DNA from: Gymnopilus junonius
Lineage: Eukaryota > Basidiomycota > Agaricomycetes > Agaricales > Galerinaceae
Assembly (NCBI GenBank): GCA_015501075.1
Contig: JADNYJ010000033.1
Location: forward strand, 124,001-188,000
Length of the DNA stretch: 64,000 nt
Direction of reading: 5' to 3'
This document shows, in pieces, positions 54,925-64,000 of the stretch. Within the stretch, counting starts at the first letter, position 1; the number at the start of each line of letters is the position of its first letter. The notes under the pieces were generated by a model. That model made no database searches and was not told where the DNA came from. It saw only the letters and a program-made list of their open reading frames with translations. Position numbers and translations under genes: made by a program.

Positions 54925-57808
54925 TTACTCAGGACCATTTCCCTCAGCTATGGCCTCAAGTTCTGCTGTTTTTTCTTTGGCGAGACCGGCTTCTTCGGCC
55001 ATGACTGGCACTCCAGCTGCAAAAGATTGAGATAGAGAGCTCGCGGTCGTCACAGCCATATCAAGAACAGCCTCGACCCTCTTTTTGAGCGCGTCGTTCG
55101 CACTAGTGACAGTCTGCAATACCATAACAATTGATCAGTCAATGTGCAGATGCCACAAATCAGAAGAAAGAATTTGAATTAAACATACGAGTGTGATCAA
55201 GCTGATTCTAGCCTGTGCTTCGTCGAGTTGAACAAGTAAAGATGGTTCCCGTTCATGGTCTTCTCCTTGCTCGGGTTCCTCCTCTTCAGAGGTCTCAGGC
55301 ATGTGAAGTTCGACTTCCCCAAAGTGGGCCTCAAGGAACATGGCTATTCTCTGAATGCGTACAACCGAAGCGTTGTCTTCTTCTGGATCGGCATGCGGAT
55401 GGACATGATGTGTATGTTCGTGAGAATGAGCATTAGTCGTTACTGCGGATGGGCGCGCCTGTCAGTCACTCCTGTCGGAGAGTAAACTATGGCTTACGTT
55501 TAACGGATGCTGGACTGGTGTCGATACCCGTAATGAGTGCTAAAGTTGAGTCAGCAATCATATCGTTACTAGAGCTCGACTCCCATTCCAAAGTCAACTC
55601 GTGTTCAGAGGTATGTTTAACATCAATTGCGCCCATAACCTGGGATGAGATTGGGTGAGATTGATTTGTCTTTAAGTTAAAGAAAATGAGGCAGAACATA
55701 CGCGCATAGTAGGAACACCATCTTTGTCCAGACCCTCCTCAACATTCCCATACATTCCTTCTAAATGCCATCGAACCAGGACCAACCTACACCAAGTACG
55801 ATTTTTGCCTCTGAGTGACAATACACGTCGATAAGCCAGCGAAGTCGCGTAAATCACGAGGGTCGAGTAGAGTGTATGAATAGTCTTTCGCGACCAACAA
55901 TCCGGATATGACATCGTTTGCCTTCGGTGTCTTGTCAGCCAGAGTTCCGATAGCCTGCAAATAAAGAGCATTCATTAAACATATGCTTCCGTTTAGCGCT
56001 TCGTTGCCTTACCTTTGCTACCCGTTCACCACGGAAAGATAGATTCAATGTCTCCAAGTTCCTTGGTGAATGGATTTTGACATCTTCGTCGCGTTCCTTA
56101 TATCGAGAAGTCATCGCGGAGCGCAACCGACCCATAGCTGCCTGTTCACCATGCACCAATATCTAGCGTAGAAACTATTAGCACACAGGCTGCTTGCTAT
56201 GGAGACAGCGAAAAAGACTCACAACATGCTGTGCCTTGACTTGCTCAATGAATTCTGAGTTCTGGGAATAATCGACATGGGCGCTGAACGAGATCTCGTC
56301 GACGGATATCTTTCTTGGAATTGTGGCTCCTTTCAGTGTAACAAACTCTTCCGGCTCAGACATGAGATCCTAAAGGTCGGAAGGATTGAGCCTTTGATCT
56401 CAAGATCGGTCCAGAGAGGAGGGGGGAAATGAATGTACATTGAAGAAACTCTATATACATGAGATAGACTACAAAATTGGTTGAGACTCACCCTAGCCGG
56501 CGTTCCTTCAATCGAATATCCAGTAATGATAAGACCATTTCGGGAATCAGGACACCAAAGTTCAAACAATTCTCGACTGGGTCCGATTTGCATGAACCCA
56601 GGACTAGCAAGGACAACACAAGGGGGACCCTCCGCGATTTTCTTCTCCCATCCACGTGTTTGCGGAACGTTAGAGATATGTCTACAAGATACAGGAAGTG
56701 AATAAGAAGATTTGATAGAAATTGCAAAAAAATTTACTTGAAAACAAATGGGTTATCACGTTTTGCAAACCTCGAGCGGATGTTTGAATTCATAGTGTGG
56801 ATGTAAGTTTGATAAACGGCCATGCATTTCTTAGCCAGACTAGAAGCATAGTAAATTGGGACATTGTGCAGATCAGGATGTTTCTTCCAGTAATCTTCTA
56901 AGATGAGCATTAGTTCCTGGGCTCTACCCAGGGCAAAAGTCGGCAACAGAACGTGTCCATTTCGACGGATAATTGAATGGACTAGAGTCGTAAATCTAGC
57001 TTCCTTTTCTTCTCGCCCTTCTAGCGTGTGGACGCCGAACGTACTCTCGACAATGAGCACATCCGGTTTGATGGGGGGCAGCTCAGCCTTGACAAGATGC
57101 CGGTCTTCTTCTCGCGAGTAATCGCCGGTGTATAGAATCTTGAGTCCGTAGATATCAATGAGAAACATACAAGCACCCAGGACGTGTCCAGCGTGATATG
57201 GGGTGAAGGAGACACCAGGGCATACAGTGATTAATTGATGAGCAGAAACGGGGATAATGGACGCAAGAGACATTGTCATATCTAATGGAGAGAACAGAGC
57301 ATCCGAAGTTGAGGAACTAGGAAGCGTCAGTTCAAATATTCATAGAAATAATAACCCAATTCGCACCCCATTCTTACATAGTCCTGCATCATGAATTTGT
57401 GGACTGCTTTGGTCGGATGTGTCATGTACACTTTACCCTTCCCGTCACGGAAATTGGTCTAAAAAGATTTTCAGCATCTATTCTTCTCGTAGGTAGCACA
57501 GGATGAACACCTTTTCAGTAATGTACGTCAAGGCAGCGGCGTGGTCCAAGTGAAAACTACACACGGCTCTCAATCCCATTCGCTCTCAAAATTGACCATG
57601 AATAAGCTCACTGAGTAATTAAAAGCGCATCGACTGTGCTCCAATCCAATTCATCAATAAAGGGCAACGAAGCCATCCCACTGTATGCAGGATGAACCCC
57701 AGCATCGCATACGATGGTCCGACCACGGTATTGAAGCACGCAGCATGAGCGGCCCACCTCTTGGCCAGCACCAAGCATAGTTACACTCAATGTAGGTGTG
57801 TCCGCCAT
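54925..57808 (-). CDS. YSH1: Pre-mRNA 3'-end processing endonuclease Ysh1/CPSF73
   Basis: The zinc-dependent metallo-beta-lactamase/beta-CASP nuclease that cleaves pre-mRNA before polyadenylation. The ATG at 57808 gives MADTPTLSVTMLGAGQEVGR. The HxHxDH signature HFHLDHAAAL is formed across an intron. Further blocks are VSFTPYHAGHVLGACMFLID, ILYTGDYSREEDRHLV, VLIVESTFGVHTLEGREEKE, LPTFALGRAQELMLILEDYW, IYYASSLAKKCMAVYQTYIH, CVVLASPGFMQIGPSRELFE, the motif B/C histidines in SFSAHVDYSQNSEFI and ILVHGEQAAMGRL, and LETLNLSFRGERVA. The C-terminal domain (TLLDPRDLRDFAGLSTCIVT … EGNGPE) includes a His-rich segment (AHSHEHTHHVHPHADP) that I do not associate with other Ysh1 proteins. About twelve introns; no frame break noticed. 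Divergent from the small basic gene, 167 bp apart. Confidence 0.94.
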
Positions 57809-57975
57809 TTCTAACACCCAAACAATGTTTCCGTGGTGATATGATAGTGGTGGTTTGGAACACAGGAACAAGCTGCTAATTCAACGACAAGTCAAACCCG
57901 GGAAAACTTACGTAATGACTAAATTATTTCTGTTCACCGTCGCGGGCTCTTCGTCCTTGATCTCTCTCTCTAAAG

Positions 57976-58471
57976 ATGGCTCAATCGAAACGACCAAGAG
58001 GCATTGGAAATGAAGGGAAGAAAAAAACCTCCGCAAAACAGGCAGTAAAGAAGAAATACATATCCAACAAGTCACGTAACGACGACTTGCGTGAAAAATT
58101 GGATCGTGAAGCTATTTCATTGAACACTGTATGTTCAATGTACCTACGTTCTTGTAAAAATCTATATTCATGGTCTCTTTTATTACAGTTGAGAGCTGTT
58201 AAAGATCCTCGGCCCAGCGTTCAACCTACGTCAATGGACGTCACTGAGTCGGAACCTTTGGCGACCTTGAGGCTATCCTTCGCAAACTATGACCAGAACC
58301 TTTGCAAGGTCGTCGACAAGATGAAAACAAGCATTCCGTTCACCTATCAGGAGCGAAGTAACTTTTACAGACGATCCCCTTGATTCACAGGATGCCACAG
58401 TGCGTTCAGCCTTGAAATCCACTTCTGTGTTTTCGACAGGCGGTACCAACATACAGTCGTTTTCAGACTGA
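57976..58471 (+). CDS. Small basic conserved-looking protein (unidentified)
   Basis: MAQSKRPRGIGNEGKKKTSA is followed by KQAVKKKYISNKSRNDDLRE and KLDREAISLN. Intron 1 lies near 58128-58189, and LRAVKDPRPSVQPTSMDVTE follows. The basic N-terminus suggests a nucleolar or ribosome-biogenesis protein, but I cannot name it. The frame closes as ERSNFYRRSP at 58381. One base earlier in phase, the sequence reads on as TDDPLDSQDATVRSALKSTS to FSD and a stop at 58471. One T too many in the TTTT at 58363-58366 would explain this, so the longer form is probably the true protein. It shares a 167-bp divergent promoter region with YSH1. Confidence 0.6.
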
Positions 58472-59059
58472 GATTGTAACCCTCTGCGTTACCTCAAACC
58501 CTTATTCTGCGGCAATACGTTGCTGTTGTTTTGCTAGAAGCTGGCAGGCTGCCATCAACCCGATGCTCTTCCTTTCGCACCTCATGTCACTATCCGGCCA
58601 TTCAACATTCGTCCCAAGCACCCTGTTACCAAAACATTAAACAATTCCAACACACCGAGAGGATATATTGTATTCATGGTCAATATACCTACGTAACTAC
58701 TTACTAGCTAAGTGAATAGGGTCGTAACGTGAATGAGCAGATCAATGCTATAAAAAACTACAGGCTGTGGAACTACAAGCACAGAACAAGACTACAGCAA
58801 TCGTCCGTGAACACCAGAATCATGAGTTGGGGGTAACAAAGAAAAAAAAGGTATTCAGAAGTGGAGCAGAGAGCAGAGAAAACAAAAAGAAAACAGAAGA
58901 GGACTAAAATGTGATCATGGTCTACAATAGTAAGAGGCGGGCAGCTTCTAGGAACCTCTGGTGGTCCATGAGAGTGAAGGAACTCAAGCAGGGAAACAAA
59001 GCGAAGAAGAACGAAGGAAACGTAGAAGAAATGTGGCGTAACCCGCATCCAAACATCAC
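58472..59059. other. Convergent intergenic region
   Basis: Between the 3' ends of the small basic gene and the large minus-strand gene. AG-rich; no gene is supported. Confidence 0.4.
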
Positions 59060-62000
59060 TTAGCTCATATCCTCCCAAGCAGGCCTAGGAGCATTGATCG
59101 ACAACTTGCCAAGCTGCTTCCTCTGCCTCAGATTCTTCACCTCGGTATTAATCAGATCTCTCAACCTCTCAAGGTCCACACTCCGTTCAGCCACGAGACC
59201 CCATAAGGACATTGCGCCAAATACCAGCGGCCGCGACCGCGTTGTCGATGGGGAGTTGAAGGGGGCGATGGAGCCTAACCATCTTCTGCATGAGGTGGTC
59301 TGGGCTGGGATACATTGTGTTTGGCCAGGCTACGCGGATTGCGAACCACCATCCGAGGGCTGGTAAAAAGACATTTATCAGTGTCGGTTCGCTTTTGAGT
59401 AATTATTAACTCACTCGACCATCGGGGAGTGTCCGCTCGGGATAACAATCATATGTGGTGAGGGAACCCTCAGGAAGGGAGAACCTGCAAAAAAGCCATA
59501 CATTAAACAGAATGACTCCGAAGCCAACAATGAACAACATACCTATGAACCACCCAATGGTTTGGATCCGATCGATGTTTCGCAAGCACTACAATCAACC
59601 GCGGCATACCCTCCAATCCAAACGGTGCCCATAGATCCTTCAACATCCCACAAGCATCTCCATGCCGTCCATTAAACACCGCATTGCTAATAGCATCAGC
59701 CATGTTAGGAGGCACAAACAGCCTATCCACCACTCCTTGCGGGCTGTCCGTCAATCGGGCACGTACATATCGCTTGTAGGCCTTGCGTCGACCAGATACT
59801 CAAAGCCACTTCATCAACTTGTTGGCCCGCGTTGTGCTGTTCAGTGCCTGCTCTAACTCACTCATAGGCCAGATGATAGCCCAGTTGAGCAGCCGAGCAT
59901 GGATTTTCTGCCACGGTGGTAACTGCTGCGCATCTGTGCTATAGTCGACGGTGTTCCACGGTCCTTGTGGTTGGACAGCCATCTCTGGCTTAGCTTCGGA
60001 TGGTAATCGGGTAAAGGTGGAGAATTGGAACGATGTTCATCCTCATGATACGCATCGCCATTGGTATCAGGAATTGTAGGCGGATTTGATGCAGGGATAT
60101 GACCATTCTCTTCAAAATCGTCGCGATCGTCATGCTGGGCAACCTCCCAAGATTTATGCGAAAGTTGACTTCCATGGGGTTTTTGCCTTAGCTTGTACAG
60201 TTCTTCTTCTAGACATTGTTGGCCAGGGGAATCATCTCGTCCATTCTCTGGCATCTCATAGGCACTACGAGGAGCAGAGCGCGTCTCGCCGTCCGTGGTA
60301 TGATGTCGGGGAGTCTCCGTCATCTCATCAAAGTCGCGCACGTTGCCGTCATCATCAAGTAGCATCTCCGTCTCTGGCGCTTGGTACATCGAGTCCGCCA
60401 TGGTTCCGGTCTGGATGTTGACAGTCTGCGTCATGGGTGTATGGGTAGTTTCATCGGGTTCATACGCGAACCGAGAGTTACCGTTGAAGGACCTATCTGG
60501 CGACTTCAGACCTTCAATCTTGGGCCCAAGACTTTCAATTCGCTGTTGCATAAGTACAAATCTCTCTCTTGAGATCAGAAGCCCATTGGGGTGGTTCCTA
60601 GCCAAAGATGAGAAAAAAAGGGATCCGAGAGGTAAATATAATTACCTCAGAATCATATCCTTGACGAAGATGCACACTAGGGTCATGGTCGTGATATGAT
60701 TTACGATATTTATTTATAGACTAAAAAAAGATGAAGAAAATTAATGACATCCTTTTTATATTGATATGAAGGTATAAGTACCTCGTGATCATATTTCATC
60801 CCAAGTTTCTTGATCCTCTGCCTTACAGCTTTCCTCAACGCTTTCTTCACAAATTCATGTTGATTGGGGTCATTTTCCTGGTGCAGGAGAACGCACAATT
60901 CCATATCATGGAAATGACCAGGTTCATCTGGATCCAGCGGAGCGGCGTATATTGACGTTCTAGGAGTTCGAGCTAGGGCCTCATTCACGATGCGGGCTTC
61001 TTCAGCATCCAAGCCTTCAGGGGAGTGAGGTCTACTTGGTGTAGGAGTGACATCTCTTTCTTGCTGAAGTCTGCTTGAACGAGATTGACGCGAGCCAACA
61101 CTAGAAGGAGCCCTGCCGCCTTCCATTTGGGATAACGCCCTGCTTTGGCGAGATACGGGGGGACGCGACTTTCGATGAGGCCTTCGAAGGCGACTTTGAA
61201 ACGACAGAAGGCTCCTTCTCGGGCTCTTGGGGTATAATGAGGGAGCGACCTCTAGCTGCAGCATTTAGCAGATCTTCCTGAGTTGGCGCGTGGCGGTAAG
61301 GTGAAAAGGGGCGATTTTGATGGCCAGCACCTGCTCCTGCAGACATGACAGAGCCAGGAGGGGGGGAACGCGCTGCCAAAAGCAAAAAAAGGCTTATCGG
61401 ATGGATATATATTAAATATGATGTAATTTACGTACTGCCATTGGCATAAGGTGATTTTGGCGCGAACATTTGCACCGTTTCCACCCTATGCGAGTTGGAT
61501 GGGGAATCGGAAGGAGAAATTGAAGCAGCCTTGAACGAGCACGTGATATTGGAGAGCTGGGACCTTCATAATGAGTGCCGTTGTCGCCCATTCTGCTTTC
61601 TGGCAGGGAGGATATACGGTGCCTTTGGTGACTCTGGACCGCTGAGAAACAGGCGACCAGGGGCGCTGATCAGAGCCAAACTTGCTCTGAGGCTTGGGGG
61701 ACTGCAAAATGGAAGCAGCAATAAGTATTGAGGAAATGAGGGGAGGCGAAAGTTCTCACGCACGGTTGTCAAATCGCGTTCAGAAGACTTGGATTGAGTA
61801 GCACGGGAAGGAGGCTGAACATCAATATTTACGGAAGTTTGCCGGGGAGTTCCGCCGCCCTCCGCTTGTCCTGACGTCAATCCCGCTGGATATGCTGATT
61901 GTCCTCCTTCCGTCAGTCCAGTCCCGTTCTGTCCACCGTTCACAATGTTCGCCCCAATCTGGCTGCGCAGTAATTAAGTCCCCCGAGCACACGACCTGCC

Positions 62001-62705
62001 GAGAGCACTCACGTTCCATGATCCCCGCGCATAGGGATTACTCGAGACTCCCTGCTGATCCTCTGTTGGAAGAGGTCCGAAGTTACCAAACGAGGGCCCG
62101 GAGGATGGGTAATGAGCACCCGGTGGATCGTTCGGGCCAGGCTCGTGCTACACAAATAGTTCAAAAAATTTTCAGTGCCAGAGGCAAATCGGTTTAGACC
62201 CACTATAGGCTCTCCTAGTTCCGACCGTATCCCTTCCTGGACGTTCGAATCTGCATCTTCGTTATCAAGCTCGACGTGTCCATTCGTTTTCACTATAGTC
62301 TGTTGCGGGGAGAAAAGACCAGCGCCTGGATCAATTAGTGTGTCGCTGGCTTTGCTCCTTGGCGCAGGTGAGAACAACTGGGCTGGTGTATGTTGACCAT
62401 TGCCGTTGTACATGAATTCAGCTTTTCGGTATTCGTCTGGGTCTACCGCCGAGCGGGGAGGAATATTGTCAGGCTCTCCTACGTTGGCCATGCCTTCCAA
62501 GTAGCCTAGAACTGCACAAGGGGTTCAGTCGCATGAGCAGCACCACCAGCACAAGATGGCCGTACCTTTCTCGGTGGGCTCTGCGTGAGGAAAAAAATCA
62601 GAAAATCTTGATCTTGAACTCCAGTGCAAAGCGTTTGGACTCACGCGGTGTGATGGATCGTAGTTGAATGCGGTGGAATACGCCGTCTTGGTCTTGTTCT
62701 GACAT
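59060..62705 (-). CDS. Large unidentified protein with disordered N-terminus and compact C-terminal domain
   Basis: Start MSEQDQDGVFHRIQLRSITP (62705), then introns every 50-500 bp. The first 500 residues are Pro/Ser/Gly-rich and low in complexity (NGNGQHTPAQLFSPAPRSKA, PSFGNFGPLPTEDQQGVSSN, SRLRRPHRKSRPPVSRQSRA). A charged helical stretch follows (DEARIVNEAL-like, KKALRKAVRQRIKKLGMKYD, LISRERFVLMQQRIESLGPK). The C-terminal domain is compact and rich in aromatics (KIHARLLNWAIIWPMSELEQ, NHWVVHRFSLPEGSLTTYDC, LPDGRPLGWWFAIRVAWPNT, DNAVAAAGIWRNVLMGSRAE, RDLINTEVKNLRQRKQLGKL) and ends APRPAWEDMS. I know no name for this domain. The His-Trp followed by Asp loosely recalls Ulp1-type cysteine proteases, but the Gln/Cys part is not evident. 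Confidence 0.72.
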
Positions 62706-63656
62706 TTGGGTATGGATAAGTTGTGGAGTATTTGGCGTGTAAGATATCGCGGTCGTAAAAATAGCGTAAAATGGTGAATATTAGCAGGAGAGAACAGAAA
62801 GTAGAGGTGTGGTATTTGGAGGGGTATGAGGGAAGAATTGGAATACTAGGGATATCGCAAACGAGAGTTAAAAGTGGACTCCGTTTCAGTAATTCGAACT
62901 GTGCACAAATAACATCAAATCGTGTCACAACACAATGCCCTCCGAATCAAACAAAAGGCTCCCATTATCGTTTTCACGCTAGTCTCTAACAGCTCACTTG
63001 CTAAGCACGAGGCCAATTGTTTTCTAACCCTGATCGTTATATACTATGGGAAGTTCAGTAGGAATTCAACTTCCTTGTCAGGAGTAGGTCACTAAGAAGA
63101 CGGTTGGTCTATAAATAGGGTCGGGTCTATTGTCCCGTGAAGGCGATAGCTGGGCGAGAGTCAACACGCCACCATGATTTCGTCAAACGCGCAACAGCCC
63201 TTCGCTTATTTCGCGGTCTTAAATCAAATCACATCGCTTTGTTGATCCATAGCCCTCAAATAGCAATGAATTTTCCCGGAAAGGCTCGCGAGAAGATGAT
63301 CGAAAGTGAGACATTTTTTGCCGACCTACCTACCCAATTTGGTCTCGGATTTGCCTTGTGTTACAGTGCGCTCTGCTTCCGAAGGGGCCATAAAAATATA
63401 ACAGGAGTGTATTATCAAAATACACTCCCCATACTTATAGAAGTACAAGAATAAATTTTAAGAGAGTATATGTAGAGAATGGATGGGTACATGACTGGTC
63501 GGTCAAGTAAAGCACCACCCAGATGCTTATGAGTAGATGAAAGAGCAAGAATACCCAGCGGACGGACTAGTTTCATCCTGATATTTTCCTCCCCACCAGC
63601 CGCAGATATCCCCGTCCACGAGGAAGCGAGTTGTGTTAAATAGAACGAGCGAAAGG
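62706..63656. other. Intergenic region, includes a hairpin
   Basis: Contains the promoter side of the large minus-strand gene. The plus-strand frame at 63137-63454 has no domain and was not called. A perfect hairpin lies at 63404-63428. Confidence 0.4.
63404..63428. repeat. Perfect 10-bp inverted repeat
   Basis: GGAGTGTATT, a 5-base loop (atcaa), then AATACACTCC. It could be a hairpin terminator-like structure or a protein-binding palindrome. Its position in the 3' flank of the truncated gene at the window edge is suggestive only. Confidence 0.6.
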
Positions 63657-64000
63657 CTAGCTTATCCGTGTGAGTATAAATTGAATGGGCTGCTCAGGAC
63701 GCTCAAAAATCCCTGCGAGTACTGCGCCGGTGCTGGTGAAGCATGCGACCCGCGAGAGCTGGTTGGGCTGATTGAGAAGCAAGTGCGTGGCGTTGTTTAC
63801 ACTTGAGAACGCTTGAGCTGAATTGCTGGGCGGTGGTAAGCGTAGCAGAAGGCGAGGAGGAGGCTTGGGTTCTACAGCTTCAGGGGTGGCCGGAGGTATA
63901 GGCGCTGCCTTGGAAGTGTGGGCGTTGACTTGCAATGCTGTCGAGGTCTTGGGCACGGAGTCTTTGACTGGGGAGCTCGAATGAGCTGGCGCAGCTGATG
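63657..64000 (-). CDS. Unidentified gene, 3' end only
   Basis: The frame is open from the right edge to a TAG at 63657-63659. The visible C-terminus is rich in Ala, Pro and Ser (KAAPIPPATPEAVEPKPPPR), then LLLRLPPPSNSAQAFSSVNN and ATHLLLNQPNQLSRVACFTS, ending QPIQFILTRIS. No domain is recognisable. The start and most of the protein lie outside the window. Confidence 0.55.
   Translation of the reverse strand, partial: SAAPAHSSSPVKDSVPKTSTALQVNAHTSKAAPIPPATPEAVEPKPPPRLLLRLPPPSNSAQAFSSVNNATHLLLNQPNQLSRVACFTSTGAVLAGIFERPEQPIQFILTRIS

Noticed and set aside
63137..63454. 105-codon plus-strand frame near the right end
   Set aside because: No domain or intron support, and it overlaps the hairpin and AT-rich intergenic sequence.

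Overview
The window is nuclear DNA from a filamentous basidiomycete, most likely an Agaricomycete. Genes are split by many short introns (about 45-65 nt, mostly GT...AG). Core eukaryotic genes (V-ATPase c'', Arl3/ARFRP1-type GTPase, Cdc11-type septin, PTH1, HIT-zinc-finger protein, YSH1/CPSF73) sit beside families typical of mushrooms: HNH-domain proteins, F-box-like proteins, small secreted cysteine-rich proteins and a FAD2-type desaturase. No rRNA, CRISPR array or confident tRNA was seen.

Layout. 1-1.7 kb: 3' part of an unidentified gene. 1.8-4.0 kb: two tandem, damaged copies of an F-box/LRR-like family. 4.2-25.9 kb: a dense housekeeping block with VMA16(-), ARL3(+), an SDR(-), septin(+), an Xaa-Pro aminopeptidase(-), a zf-HIT protein(+), a DAL5-type MFS transporter(+), PTH1(-), an HNH protein(-), a PAQR/Izh3-like receptor(+), a 692-bp terminal-inverted-repeat element and an HExxH protein(-). 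27.3-34.4 kb: a secreted GH92 mannosidase(+) and a membrane/coiled-coil protein(-). 34.7-44.6 kb: an accessory island in which a second F-box-like family (three open copies and one broken copy) is interleaved with a small secreted cysteine-rich family (two intact tandem copies and one full-length relic). 44.6-47.3 kb: gene-poor. 47.3-49.3 kb: a pepsin-type aspartic protease(+). 51.0-52.7 kb: a degenerate delta-12-type fatty acid desaturase(-). 54.1 kb: a four-TM protein(+). 54.9-62.7 kb: YSH1(-), a small basic protein(+) and a large unidentified protein(-). The last 340 bp hold the 3' end of another minus-strand gene.

Two themes stand out. The first is birth and death of gene families in the 34.7-44.6 kb island. 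The secreted genes share exact exon sizes (167/49/105 nt) and promoter blocks, and the relic keeps the first two exon sizes exactly. The second is a set of single-base frame breaks, each of which could be explained by one base in a homopolymer run. One lies in the highly conserved V-ATPase c'' gene, so some of these are probably sequencing or assembly errors rather than real mutations. Exon joins are hand-inferred from reading frames and splice signals; interior splice sites may be off by a few bases.
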